Shown: positions 16,126 through 25,462, counted from the stretch's first letter. The stretch: 64,000 nucleotides of DNA from Candidatus Methanoplasma cognatum (GCA_009777615.1 WRLM01000003.1:1-64000), one strand, 5' to 3'. Numbers and translations: made by a program. Notes: generated by a model from the letters alone, not told the origin.

Positions 16126-16710
16126 ATGGCGGCGGCCGGAGACATTTACGAAAGGGAACTGAAGGGTCTGCTCAGCGGGGATCGAAAAGCGATAACGAAA
16201 ATGATCAAGACCTGCAGTGAAGAGGAGACCAGATCCTACAATCTGATGCTGGAGGACCCGTTCCTGGTCATAAGGGCGGCGGGGTCTCTCGGCGTGGACC
16301 TTGTCGCTCTCAGATGGGATTACTCGTTCCCCATAGAAGTTAAGAGTTCGGCCGAGGAAACGATGCATTTCAGCAGGAACCCCAGGCTCACCGAGCAGGC
16401 CGCGAATATGAAAGAGGTATGCTGCAGGTCGAGTCTTCTCCCCGTCTACGCATTCAGGCTTAAGAGCGTAAGGGGGGATCCGTGGAGGATATTCACGATC
16501 CCCACCCGCAATGAGCTGAAAGGAAAGAATGAATCCCTTCGGGAAAGGATCCCGAAGATGGAGGTCACCGGCAACGGGAACTATGTGATGAGGTGGGGCG
16601 ATGGTATGAAGCTCTGCGATCTCATGTCGTATATGTCGGACGGCAATGTCCCGGAAGAGCCGGACGGCGTCGTCAGCGGCGGCACTCCGGAAGAGATATA
16701 TGAAGAATAA
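16126..16710 (+). CDS. hjc: Holliday junction resolvase Hjc-like nuclease
   Basis: 194 residues, longer than typical Hjc (about 130). The archaeal Hjc/PD-(D/E)XK pattern is visible: N-terminal acidic helix GDIYEREL (Glu of the ER pair), VIRAAGSLGVDLVAL with the metal-binding Asp, and FPIEVKSSAEE with the E-x-K pair. Hjc cuts four-way DNA junctions in recombination. An insertion of about 25 residues lies between the first helix and the core and a Gly/Glu-rich tail of about 25 residues follows. Located 72 bases after aspS, same strand. Confidence 0.78.
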   Translation: MAAAGDIYERELKGLLSGDRKAITKMIKTCSEEETRSYNLMLEDPFLVIRAAGSLGVDLVALRWDYSFPIEVKSSAEETMHFSRNPRLTEQAANMKEVCCRSSLLPVYAFRLKSVRGDPWRIFTIPTRNELKGKNESLRERIPKMEVTGNGNYVMRWGDGMKLCDLMSYMSDGNVPEEPDGVVSGGTPEEIYEE

Positions 16711-16917
16711 GGGCCGTCAGCACTCATAGGGCTCATCACGGATCAGCCTGGTTCTTTCTTCATCCGGCCGTCTCATGATGGTTTAGGCGGTTAATAAAGC
16801 GTATGACGAGGCGCTCAGGTCGCTCGGTAAGCGGTCTCTTTCTTTCCACGAGCCGTTTTTTCAGGCACGGTCTTCCCCTGCGTATAATATAAATTCCTCC
16901 GAACCTATGGGGGAAAC

Positions 16918-18174
16918 ATGTGGAAACAGGTCAAAGAGAGCTTTTGGAAAGAGAACCGCGAGTCGAAGGTCGACGAAGTGATGGACGCTGTGCAGGACAT
17001 AATCGATCTCGTCAGGTTCGAAGGCGATAAGGCGTTGGCAGACCTGACAATGAAATTCGACAAGGTCATGATCGAGGATATCGAAGTATCCAGAGATGAG
17101 ATCGAGGAAGCGTATGAGAACGTAGACCCGATCCTGCTGGATGAGATAGAGAACGCGGCAGACTTCATACAGCGTTTCCACGAGCTTCAGGTCCCGGAGG
17201 ACCTCTGGCTGAAAGAGATTGAGCCGGGGATAACCCTGGGCGTGAAAAGCACTCCTCTGGAAAGGGTGGGCTGCTATATACCTGGGGGAAGGGCGTCTTA
17301 TCCCTCCACCGCACTGATGTGCGTGATCGCCGCAAAGGCCGCGGGCGTGGAGGAAGTGATATGCTGCACCCCGCCGCCGGTCAGCCCGCTGACGTTGGTG
17401 GCCATGGACATAGCCGGCGCGGACGAGATCTATAAGGTGGGCGGCGCCCAGGCCATAGCCGCAATGGCTCTGGGGACGGAGTCCATAGAGCCGGTGCAGA
17501 AAGTGGTCGGACCCGGCAATGTTTACGTAACAGCCGCGAAGATGATGCTCAGAAAGAACGTGGAAATAGACTTTCCCGCCGGACCGAGCGAGATCGGGGT
17601 CCTTGCGGACGAGACCGCTAACGCAGAATTCATCGCGGCGGACCTTCTCGCCCAGGCGGAGCACGATCCGTCGTCGGCGTGCCTGCTGGTAACGACCGAT
17701 CCGGAGCTTCCGGACGAGGTCTGGTCGTTCATGGAAGAGCAGATGGAAGGCGCTCCGAGAAAGGACATAATGCTATCCGCGCTGAAGAACTCAGGATATA
17801 TCGTGGAAGAGGACATGGAGCTGGCAGCGGAGATCATGAACGGCATAGCGCCGGAACACCTCTCGATACAGGTCAAAGATCCGCTGGACGTTCTTTCGAG
17901 GATAACCAACGCCGGGTCCGTGTTCATAGGACCTTATACGCCCATTGCGGCCGGCGATTATGCATCCGGAACTAATCACGTTCTTCCTACCGCCGGGTAT
18001 GCGGCGACGATGTCAGGGCTGAACGTATCACATTTCAGGAAAACATCCACGGTCCAGATGATATCAAGGGATGGACTTGCCGTCCTTGCCCCCACCATAA
18101 TAGCTTTATCTAAAGCTGAGGGGCTGCACGCACATTCAGATTCGGTCAAGATAAGGGGACGGAAAGAAGAATGA
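16918..18174 (+). CDS. hisD: Histidinol dehydrogenase
   Basis: 418 residues, full length. It carries out the last two oxidations of histidine synthesis (L-histidinol to L-histidine, NAD-dependent, zinc enzyme). Conserved blocks: GCYIPGGRASYPSTALM, VGGAQAIAAMALGT, VVGPGNVYVTAAK, the AQAEHDPSS zinc/active-site loop, APEHLSIQ (catalytic Glu-His), DYASGTNHVLPT and C-terminal EGLHAHSDSVKIR. A TATA-like TATAATATAAA (16883-16893) precedes ATG 16918 by about 30 bases. It overlaps ppk by four bases (ATGA), an unusual pairing of histidine and polyphosphate genes. Confidence 0.96.
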   Translation: MWKQVKESFWKENRESKVDEVMDAVQDIIDLVRFEGDKALADLTMKFDKVMIEDIEVSRDEIEEAYENVDPILLDEIENAADFIQRFHELQVPEDLWLKEIEPGITLGVKSTPLERVGCYIPGGRASYPSTALMCVIAAKAAGVEEVICCTPPPVSPLTLVAMDIAGADEIYKVGGAQAIAAMALGTESIEPVQKVVGPGNVYVTAAKMMLRKNVEIDFPAGPSEIGVLADETANAEFIAADLLAQAEHDPSSACLLVTTDPELPDEVWSFMEEQMEGAPRKDIMLSALKNSGYIVEEDMELAAEIMNGIAPEHLSIQVKDPLDVLSRITNAGSVFIGPYTPIAAGDYASGTNHVLPTAGYAATMSGLNVSHFRKTSTVQMISRDGLAVLAPTIIALSKAEGLHAHSDSVKIRGRKEE

Positions 18175-20243
18175 ATCAGGCGGAAGAGGTTGATCTTTTC
18201 GACCACAGCCTATACATAAACAGAGAGCTGTCCTGGCTGGAGTTCAACCGCAGGTGCCTCGCCGAGGCCAATGATCCGAGCGTTCCGCTGCTTGAGAGAG
18301 TGAAGTTCCTCGCCATAGCGTACGGGAACATGGACGAATTCTTTATGATAAGGGTCCCCGGGCTGCTGCAGAAGGAAGAGAGCAGCAGTCTGATAGCCAT
18401 CGGGCCGGACGTCTACCGCGACACAAAGGCTCTTATGTCGGAGATAAACGTCTCCGTCGACAACCTGGTGGACGGCTACGAGGCGTGCTGGGGCAAGCTG
18501 AGGAAGGAACTGTATGACGGCGGCATACGGATACATGACATCGGTTCCCTCTCCGACGGCCAAAAGGCCTGGGTCGGAGAATACTACAGAGAAAGGGTGC
18601 ATCCCCTGCTCACCCCTCTGGCGCTGGACATCTCCCATCCATTCCCGTTCATATCAAGCAATTCGCTCAATATCGCGGTGAGGATAAACAACAAAGGGGA
18701 GAACATATACGCAAGGGTTAAGGTGCCGCTGAGCATTCTGCCGAGGTTCGTAAGGATACCGTCCGAATCCCAGGGTATGGATTTTGTTCAGCTCGAAGAC
18801 ATAGTCGAATCGGAGATCAATCATCTCTTTCCGGGAATGAATGTGACGGGGGCGTACATCTTCAGGGTGACAAGGAACGCGGACATCCAGGTGACCATCG
18901 ACGAGGCATGCGACCTGATGTCTGCCGTCGAGACGTCTCTTGACTCAAGGGACGTGGGGTTCCCGGTCAGGATGATGGTGGAAGAAGGCATGCCGAACGA
19001 GATGATATCTCTCTTCGGAAGGAATCTGAAGCTAAGGGACAATCAGATACACACGGCAACGCTGGGAGGAATGCTTCTGACCGACCTGTGGCAGATAGCA
19101 TCGCTTGACGTGCCCGAATTCAGGGACAAGCCCTTCGTCCCTTACGTCCCGCCCGAGTTCGGGGAGGACAGGTGCATCTTTGACACCATCAGAGAAAAAG
19201 ACTGGATGATATTCCATCCCTACGAGTCGTTCGATATCATCGTGCGCTTCCTTAACGAAGCGTCAGAGGACGCCAGCGTTCAAAGCATAAAGATATGTCT
19301 TTACCGGATAGGAAAGGATCGGTCGATCATAAATGCCCTGAGAAGGGCCCGCGAAAGCGGCAAGACCGTCTCCGTCCTGATGGAACTGCGCGCAAAGTTC
19401 GACGAGACCAACAACATTTATCTGGCGAGGGAGCTCGAGAAGATCGGCGTCCATATGGTCTACGGGCCGGTCGACCTGAAAGTGCATTCAAAGCTTCTGC
19501 AGGTGGTCAGGCTGGAGAACGATAAGCTCATCAGATACACCCATATGAGCTCCGGAAACTACAACACGAGTACAGCGAAGCAGTACGGCGACACGTCCTT
19601 CCTTACCATCAACAAAGAGATAGGGGATGACGTCGGCGAACTGTTCAACGCGCTGACCGGCGTCTTCGGCCCCAGAGATTATAAATGCCTCCTGGTCGCC
19701 CCGACGACGCTGAAGAAGACCCTTATCGGAAAGATAAGAAGGGAAGCGGAGAACCAGGCGAAGGGGAAGAAGGCATACATCGCGATGAAATCCAACGGCC
19801 TTGTCGATTCCGATATCATTGCGGAATTATACAAGGCGTCAATGGCGGGCGTGAAGATCGACCTGAACATCAGGGGCCTGTGTTGTCTGAGGCCCGGTCT
19901 GAAAGGGATCTCTGAGAACATCAGGGTGATCAGCATCGTCGACAGGTACCTTGAGCATTCGAGGATATATTATTTTGAGAACAACGGTGACCCCGAGATG
20001 TACATGGGGTCCTCCGACATGATGCCGAGGAACCTGATCGCAAGGGTGGAGGTACTGTTCCCGATAGTCGATAAAAAAATGCTCGCGCTGATAAAAAAGA
20101 ACATACTCGATATTCATCTTAAAGACAGCTTGAAGGCCAAATGTCTGACCCCGGGCGGACGGTACGTCCCGGTGAAGAAGAAAGGCAGGAAATTCCGTTC
20201 GCAGGAATGGTTCATCGAAAACAGAGGCAAATGGCATGGCTGA
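18171..20243 (+). CDS. ppk: Polyphosphate kinase 1
   Basis: 690 residues, full-length PPK1. N-terminal RELSWLEFNRRCLAEA, middle-domain segments, and the two PLD-like catalytic domains are present; the DLKVHSKLLQVVR segment holds the histidine that is phosphorylated, followed by THMSSGNYNTSTAKQYGD. It reversibly moves the gamma phosphate of ATP to polyphosphate. PPK1 is uncommon in archaea and is mostly bacterial, so acquisition by transfer is plausible. It overlaps hisD by four bases and ppx by eight, so kinase and exopolyphosphatase are co-translated. Confidence 0.96.
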   Translation: MNQAEEVDLFDHSLYINRELSWLEFNRRCLAEANDPSVPLLERVKFLAIAYGNMDEFFMIRVPGLLQKEESSSLIAIGPDVYRDTKALMSEINVSVDNLVDGYEACWGKLRKELYDGGIRIHDIGSLSDGQKAWVGEYYRERVHPLLTPLALDISHPFPFISSNSLNIAVRINNKGENIYARVKVPLSILPRFVRIPSESQGMDFVQLEDIVESEINHLFPGMNVTGAYIFRVTRNADIQVTIDEACDLMSAVETSLDSRDVGFPVRMMVEEGMPNEMISLFGRNLKLRDNQIHTATLGGMLLTDLWQIASLDVPEFRDKPFVPYVPPEFGEDRCIFDTIREKDWMIFHPYESFDIIVRFLNEASEDASVQSIKICLYRIGKDRSIINALRRARESGKTVSVLMELRAKFDETNNIYLARELEKIGVHMVYGPVDLKVHSKLLQVVRLENDKLIRYTHMSSGNYNTSTAKQYGDTSFLTINKEIGDDVGELFNALTGVFGPRDYKCLLVAPTTLKKTLIGKIRREAENQAKGKKAYIAMKSNGLVDSDIIAELYKASMAGVKIDLNIRGLCCLRPGLKGISENIRVISIVDRYLEHSRIYYFENNGDPEMYMGSSDMMPRNLIARVEVLFPIVDKKMLALIKKNILDIHLKDSLKAKCLTPGGRYVPVKKKGRKFRSQEWFIENRGKWHG

Positions 20244-21753
20244 GGATTCAAAGGTCATAAGCTTCATCGATATAGGAACGAACTCCATCCACATACTCGT
20301 CGTGCGCTTCTTCGGGAACTCGATCGGCACTCCGATCTACCAGGACAAAGAAACGGTGAGGCTGGGGCAGCACCTTTTCAAACAGGGTTACATCGACGAA
20401 AATACCATTGAGAGGGTGCGCATCGTTATGTCGAACTTCGTGCAGCTCTCAAAGGACCTCGGGGCGGAGAAGATAATAGCATATGCGACATGCGCCGCGA
20501 GGGAGGCGTCAAACAGAAAAGAATTGCTGGACGCGGTGAAGGTGGAAGGCGTTGACGCAAAGATAATATCGGGGCTCGAAGAGGCGAGGCTCATAAGGCT
20601 GGGGGTGTTCGGCCCGAACGGCCCTCCTCAGAAAACATTGGAAATAGACATCGGCGGCGGCAGCACGGAGATAGCCCTCTGCAAAGGAAGCGAGGATCTC
20701 TTCTTTGACAGTCTGAGCCTGGGTTCGGTGAGGCTCGCGTACGGAGGGGAAACGGACCACACCAAAGCGCTGACCTTCTCTGAATATGATTTCTTAAGAC
20801 GGCAGGTCGACATGATGTCCTACCGCACCTGCCGCAGGGTCAGGGAGATAGGGTTCGAAAAGGCCTACGGGTCGTCGGGGACAATGATCGCTCTCGCGGA
20901 GATGTGCGCCGCTAAGAGGGACGGGGATTCATCCTACATGATGTACTATGAATTGGTGGAGGTGATGAAGGAACTCTACAGGAAAGACGTCGAGGAAAGG
21001 AAGGAAGTGCCCGGTATGAATCCCGTAAGGGCCGACATCATTGTATCGGGCGGGGCGGTAGCGGAGGAGCTCATGTACCTTCTGGGGATCGACAGGATAG
21101 AGATAAGCGAGAGGGGCATGAAGCAGGGGATGGAAATGGATTATCTTCTGAACAACGGGCACTCCGAGTTCAATGTGAAGGAGTCGTCCGTGCTGAACCT
21201 CGCAAACAGATGCCAGTATCAGAGGCCCCATGCGGAGACGGTACGGAGGAACGCGCTCCTGCTGTTCGACGGCATGAAAGAGCTCGGCATACACAGCATA
21301 GACGGCGAGATGAGGACGCTCCTGTCGTATGCGTCCCTGCTTCACGATATCGGGGAGTTCATAAGCTATACGAAACACCACATCCATTCTTACACGATCA
21401 TCGTCAACTCCTTCCTCCCCGGGTTCGATAACGAGGAACTGAGGACAATGGGGCTGCTGGCGAAATTCCACCATAAGAAATTCCCCGACAGGGGATCAAA
21501 GCATTTCAGCGGCATGAAGGAAAGTGAGATATCGGACATCCTGATGTGCGCCATGATGCTTAAGATCGCCGACATACTGGACCGCCACCGGAATTCCTCC
21601 GTCGATACGGTCGATATATCCGTATCGGCCGGCGCCATAACGGTCGGTCTGGGATCGGAGTCCGACATAAGCATGGAAATATGGAAGCTGAAGACCATAA
21701 AGGATGATTTTAAAGATGTTTTCGATCTCGACCTTGAGATAAAACGGCTGTGA
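20236..21753 (+). CDS. ppx: Exopolyphosphatase / GppA-type phosphatase with HD-like C-terminal domain
   Basis: 505 residues. N-terminal actin-like ATPase fold: FIDIGTNSIHILVV (phosphate loop), YATCAAREASNR, and the second loop LEIDIGGGSTEIAL, followed by a conserved GSSGT. The C-terminal half has an HD-like pattern (LLHDIGEF, HHIHSYTIIVNS). It removes terminal phosphate from polyphosphate, and GppA relatives also cleave pppGpp. Its eight-base overlap with ppk fixes its role in polyphosphate turnover. Confidence 0.95.
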   Translation: MAEDSKVISFIDIGTNSIHILVVRFFGNSIGTPIYQDKETVRLGQHLFKQGYIDENTIERVRIVMSNFVQLSKDLGAEKIIAYATCAAREASNRKELLDAVKVEGVDAKIISGLEEARLIRLGVFGPNGPPQKTLEIDIGGGSTEIALCKGSEDLFFDSLSLGSVRLAYGGETDHTKALTFSEYDFLRRQVDMMSYRTCRRVREIGFEKAYGSSGTMIALAEMCAAKRDGDSSYMMYYELVEVMKELYRKDVEERKEVPGMNPVRADIIVSGGAVAEELMYLLGIDRIEISERGMKQGMEMDYLLNNGHSEFNVKESSVLNLANRCQYQRPHAETVRRNALLLFDGMKELGIHSIDGEMRTLLSYASLLHDIGEFISYTKHHIHSYTIIVNSFLPGFDNEELRTMGLLAKFHHKKFPDRGSKHFSGMKESEISDILMCAMMLKIADILDRHRNSSVDTVDISVSAGAITVGLGSESDISMEIWKLKTIKDDFKDVFDLDLEIKRL

Positions 21754-21758
21754 CCCCC

Positions 21759-22400
21759 TCAGCGAAGGTGCGCCGCGTCGCAGAAGGGTTTGTTCTCAGA
21801 CCTTCCGCAGCTGCATAGGGCGACACGGTTCCTCACCTCATACACATAACCGTCCGATGATTCCACAGGTATCCCGCCTTTGACCCAAAAGGGACCTCTC
21901 TTCGTGCCTGCCGAGGTTGCGGAAATGCTTTTTTCAAGTTTTGGTTCCTGTATCTCCCCGTCTATTGTTATAACAAGACTTCCGCCCGAACAATCGTATG
22001 TCTGCTGCAGCGCGATGTCGAGAGTTTTCTTTTTCTTGACGGTGCTTTCGATCTTATGTCTTCCGTGGCAGAACCCGTCGCCGACGCAAAGCGCGGGGTC
22101 CTGCAGCAGGGCAACACCATCATCTCCGTGGCAGATCTTCGCCCTCTCGGCAAAGGTGTTCCTTGGGGCGGTCTCTGTGCCGTCGAAATTGCCATGGTCA
22201 CCGCTGCAGAACGGTTTGTCCCCGGACCTTCCGCATCTGCACAGGGCGTACGTCTCGTCAGGGTAGTGCTTCTTTCCGTCCGCCCACCTGTCCGGCTTGC
22301 CCATCGCATCTTTTTCGAGGACCTCTTCTTTAAGAGGTACGCCGCCGTACACTATGTACGGGCCGTTCTTCGTGACTTTGATCTTATTACCGTCGGACAT
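21759..22400 (-). CDS. Tandem CDGSH-type iron-sulfur protein
   Basis: 213 residues. Two CDGSH-like cluster sites are clear: CRCGRSGDKPFCSGDHG (about 50-66) and CSCGRSENKPFCDAAH at the C-terminus, each C-x-C-x9-C-x3-H. A central Cys/His-rich part (CHGDDG, CVGDGFCHGRH) may hold a further cluster, as in multi-domain microbial CDGSH proteins. These proteins carry 2Fe-2S clusters and are thought to act in electron transfer or cluster handling. ATG 22400 is preceded by GGCGAT; the ORF extends 55 codons upstream without protein-like features. Convergent with ppx, five bases apart. Confidence 0.82.
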   Translation of the reverse strand: MSDGNKIKVTKNGPYIVYGGVPLKEEVLEKDAMGKPDRWADGKKHYPDETYALCRCGRSGDKPFCSGDHGNFDGTETAPRNTFAERAKICHGDDGVALLQDPALCVGDGFCHGRHKIESTVKKKKTLDIALQQTYDCSGGSLVITIDGEIQEPKLEKSISATSAGTKRGPFWVKGGIPVESSDGYVYEVRNRVALCSCGRSENKPFCDAAHLR

Positions 22401-22784
22401 GATATCGCCTAAAGTGATAATTGCTGTGTTGGTAAATAATATCGTTAGTGGGAAACTGCGTCCGTACTGCTCGGATCGTTTGACGGAATGACCTCTTCCG
22501 AAGTTCAATGACAGTTTTTGATGAAGTATATAGCCGATGCCGCCGCAGCTGCGGCGGCAGGCCATATCGGCCAGAAATCAGTCGAAATTATGCGAGGGTA
22601 AACGACTTGTATTACCTAAAAAGGCAATATCATTCTATTTTTCACAATGTTTAAAATATTAAAACGAGCATTTTCGAACCATAGCAAGGGGCAACCCCTT
22701 GCACCGGTTTCGACCAGTTGCCTCTTGCTCAATCTTCCCTTCTTGTGAAGTTTTTTCTTTCGGGATGCTATATGGTATGATGAG
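22401..22784. promoter_or_regulatory. Intergenic region with 20 bp palindrome and nreA promoter
   Basis: No gene seen in these 384 bases. It holds a perfect 20 bp palindrome GCCGCCGCAGCTGCGGCGGC at 22537-22556, which could be a hairpin or an operator, and a TATA-like TTTAAAATATT at 22650-22660 that would start the nreA transcript near 22680. The structured nreA leader is listed separately. Confidence 0.55.
22683..22729 (+). promoter_or_regulatory. Structured nreA 5' leader with two competing hairpins
   Basis: The predicted transcript starts at about 22680. AGCAAGGGGCAAC (22683-22695) pairs with GTTGCCTCTTGCT (22717-22729) over 13 bp with one G-U. The same 5' strand can instead form a short hairpin, GCAAGGGG (22684-22691) with CCCCTTGC (22695-22702). 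The two folds exclude each other. A T-run lies downstream (22751-22756). This looks like a switch or attenuator; no known riboswitch class was recognised. Confidence 0.45.
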
Positions 22785-24059
22785 ATGTCAGGCGCAGAGT
22801 TCTTCGATAAGATGGCCGAGATAAATCAGTCCCCGGCCAGATCCGGTCTTTGTTCTATATGCAAAGGTTCCAGAAGACTCTGCGGAAAGGACCGCTGCCC
22901 TTTGATGATCAAATTCTATTCCCAGCAGAGAACCATGCCGCTGATGGACATAAAGGACCTGGCGGGATGCAGCCCCCCGGCGGTGTTCGTCGGCAGATAC
23001 GGATATCCGAAGGTGGACATCGGTCCGCTCCTTCCACCCGAATTCGGCGACACATCGATACTGGACAAGCCGGAGATGTGGGTGGGCAAGTCTATAGACG
23101 AGATCGTGGATATGAGGTTCAGGCTGGTCAGGGGGAAATACAGGATAGACGCGAAGAACTTCAAGGCCGCCGGCAGGATCGTCGACAGCGTTCAGGAGCT
23201 GGCGCTGACGGAGAGACCTTTGGAAGTGGAAGCGAACTTCAGGCAGAAGCCCAGAGGAAGGGTGGTTCTGGACGATGAGGTACAGCCATTCGGCCCGTCG
23301 GCGAGGATGGACGGCATGACCATAGGGAGCGGGAGATTCGAAAGGAACCTGGAGAAGAGCTTCTACGACATCGATCTGAACGCCGCAGGGGCCGTGGTCA
23401 GCGCCTACAAGAACGGCACTCTCGTCTCCGAGATACAGAAAGCGTTCTCAGTGGGTACGATGGGAGCGGAGAAAAGAAGGCGCTTCGTGCCGACGAGATG
23501 GAGCATCACGGCGGTGGACGACATCATCGGCAAGGATCTGCTTAAAACAACAAAATACAACCAGACGATAGATGAGTTCAGGATCTACCAGTGGGAGCAG
23601 CTTGACAACAGGTGGTGCGTGCTGATGATGCCATGCACGTGGAGGTACGAGCTCATCGAAGCTTGGTATCCGAACACCACATGGAATCCCCTGGGCAAGA
23701 CGATCGACATCATTTCCGACTGCGAATTCTTTGAGGGAAGGTCAGAATATGCGCACATCGGCGGCTGCTACTATGCGGCGAGGATGGCCGTGAACGAACT
23801 CCTCCTCAAAGAGCGCAGGACCGCCGGAGTGGTGATAATGAGGGAGGCCCATCCCGGATATGTCATGCCGGTAGGGGTATGGAACGTGAGAGAGAACGTA
23901 AGGGCAGCTCTCAGAACAAAACCGTTCAAATTCGACGTACTGGACAAGGCCCTCGCACATGTGGACGGGGTGATGGATATCAAAAGAGACACATGGATCA
24001 GGAACTCCGGTATTCTGAAAGATTATCTGACGCAGAGGAGGATAGAGGACTATTACTGA
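22785..24059 (+). CDS. nreA: Archaeal DNA repair protein NreA
   Basis: 424 residues. The N-terminus has the NreA cysteine cluster CSICKGSRRLCGKDRCP, followed by the conserved core (PPAVFVGRYGYPKVDIGP, GMTIGSGRFERNLEKS, later SEYAHIGGCYYAARMAV). NreA acts with PCNA in archaeal DNA repair. The last eight residues QRRIEDYY match a PCNA-interacting peptide (Qxx[ILM]xx[FY][FY]), as known for the family. ATG 22785 lies about 105 bases after the predicted transcript start, a long leader for this genome. An SPL-like radical SAM gene follows after 22 bases. Confidence 0.93.
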   Translation: MSGAEFFDKMAEINQSPARSGLCSICKGSRRLCGKDRCPLMIKFYSQQRTMPLMDIKDLAGCSPPAVFVGRYGYPKVDIGPLLPPEFGDTSILDKPEMWVGKSIDEIVDMRFRLVRGKYRIDAKNFKAAGRIVDSVQELALTERPLEVEANFRQKPRGRVVLDDEVQPFGPSARMDGMTIGSGRFERNLEKSFYDIDLNAAGAVVSAYKNGTLVSEIQKAFSVGTMGAEKRRRFVPTRWSITAVDDIIGKDLLKTTKYNQTIDEFRIYQWEQLDNRWCVLMMPCTWRYELIEAWYPNTTWNPLGKTIDIISDCEFFEGRSEYAHIGGCYYAARMAVNELLLKERRTAGVVIMREAHPGYVMPVGVWNVRENVRAALRTKPFKFDVLDKALAHVDGVMDIKRDTWIRNSGILKDYLTQRRIEDYY

Positions 24060-24081
24060 CCTTATCGAATTCGAGGGCGCC

Positions 24082-24828
24082 TTGGAATGGGACGGCTGTT
24101 ACAGGATAACGGAAGCGAAAAGGGCACTTTCCCCCTCCGGCCTTCCCGGCATAGATTACGCTCTCAACCCGTACGGGGGGTGCGAACACGGCTGCGTTTA
24201 CTGCTATGCGCCGGAGGTTCTGCACACCGATTGGAAGGATTGGAGGGTCGTGAAAGTAAGAACGAACATACCAGAAAGGCTGGCCAAGGAACTGTCGGGT
24301 CTGGAAGGAACGATAGGGATCGGAACTGTAACGGACCCGTATCAATACGCTGAAAAAAGATTCAGACTTACGCAGAGATGCCTGGAGATACTGAAAGAAA
24401 GGGATTTTCGTATACACCTTCACACGAAATCCGATCTGATCCTAAGGGACATAGAATTGATATCATCCATGAGGGGAGAGGTGGGGATTACAATAACAAC
24501 TCTCAGTGACAAGTTCTCGAAGATCACCGAACCGGGCGCACCCCTGCCAGGAAAAAGACTGGATACATTGAGGCAGCTTTCGGAAAGAGGCATCGACACA
24601 TACGCTCTGATCGGGCCAGTGCTGGACCACCTGGACGGAAATGAAGAGGAACTTGTGGAAGCGATCGTTTCTACCGGAGTAGAACGGGTGTTCATCGATA
24701 GGCTGAACCCGCGGCCGCTTCTCACGGAAAGACTGAACCGCATGAACATACGCGGATCGGAAAGGCCTAGGGAAAAGATACGGAAGCTGGCAGCAGCTTC
24801 GGGACTTTCGGTCAGTGATGTTTTCTGA
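24082..24828 (+). CDS. SPL/Rv2578c-like radical SAM protein
   Basis: 248 residues. The radical SAM motif is CEHGCVYCYAP (CX3CX2C plus the Y-A after the third Cys), preceded by IDYALNPYGG, the form seen in spore photoproduct lyase-related and Rv2578c-like proteins. Later blocks IGTVTDPYQYAEK, LHTKSDLILRDIELI and ERVFIDRLNPRP fit this group. The substrate is unknown; its place just after nreA supports a role in DNA or nucleotide repair. The start is TTG 24082: it is the only start codon between the stop at 24043 and the conserved region. Confidence 0.8.
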   Translation: MEWDGCYRITEAKRALSPSGLPGIDYALNPYGGCEHGCVYCYAPEVLHTDWKDWRVVKVRTNIPERLAKELSGLEGTIGIGTVTDPYQYAEKRFRLTQRCLEILKERDFRIHLHTKSDLILRDIELISSMRGEVGITITTLSDKFSKITEPGAPLPGKRLDTLRQLSERGIDTYALIGPVLDHLDGNEEELVEAIVSTGVERVFIDRLNPRPLLTERLNRMNIRGSERPREKIRKLAAASGLSVSDVF

Positions 24829-24884
24829 CCGCGGCCGGATTCCCTTCGGGATAAGGGAGGCGCATTATCGTTCAGGAAATGACG

Positions 24885-25304
24885 TCAGTTGCGTTCTTTG
24901 ATGCCGATAAGCTTCATGACCGCATCCCTGTCCTCGTCATCTTTCACATCTGTCATGAAGCTGCGCCCTTCCGCATACGGCCTGGCCTCAGAGATGGCCT
25001 TAAGGATATGCGGCGGCAGGTCCGAACCTTGCGCTGCGCATACGGCCTTCTCTCCGAGAACGAAGTTCGCTTTGAAGGATCCTTCCAGAGGGATAAGGTA
25101 CACCAGGGTCCGCTTGCCGCTCTTCACAACGAGCGTCCAGCCCGCATCTTTGCTGTAGAATTTCCATTCTCCGCTCACATCCTTGTAAGCGGATGCGATG
25201 TGCCCCATGACACGGTCCCACAGGTTTTTTCTTTCCCCCAGCACTGTCAAGACCATATCTTCGTCCGGCTTGACGGCTTTATCTCCGAACGCACTTAACG
25301 ACAT
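24885..25304 (-). CDS. DUF3788-family protein
   Basis: 139 residues. It matches the DUF3788 pattern: EWKFYSKDAGWTLVVKSGKRTLVYLIPLEG, then VLGEKAV, SDLPPHILKAISEAR and YAEGR near the end. The family is cytosolic and of unknown function; it has a YdhG/DUF1801-like beta core. A TATA-like ATAAAATAT at about 25332-25342 suggests a start at ATG 25304 rather than the upstream in-frame ATG 25331, which lies inside the promoter. Divergent from the thermosome gene. Confidence 0.75.
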   Translation of the reverse strand: MSLSAFGDKAVKPDEDMVLTVLGERKNLWDRVMGHIASAYKDVSGEWKFYSKDAGWTLVVKSGKRTLVYLIPLEGSFKANFVLGEKAVCAAQGSDLPPHILKAISEARPYAEGRSFMTDVKDDEDRDAVMKLIGIKERN

Positions 25305-25422
25305 CTTTCCGCTTCCTGTAACGTATTGCATGATATTTTATCTATCTCCCGGCCAGACACCAAGCCTATAAAAGCCGTCGGCAATATTGAGGCCGGCGAT
25401 CGCGTGGACGAAGTCTCTTTAA

Positions 25423-25462
25423 CTAACAAAGTTAGAACAAAATAGAAAACGTTAATATAGAA
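25423..25462 (+). promoter_or_regulatory. Thermosome promoter with upstream inverted repeat
   Basis: CTAAC-AAA-GTTAG (25423-25435) lies about 20 bases upstream of a TATA-like GTTAATATAGAA (about 25451-25462). The transcript would start near 25482 and the ribosome site AAGGAGAA follows at about 25489-25496. The inverted repeat is in the place where archaeal activators or heat-shock repressors bind; the regulator is not known. Confidence 0.45.
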
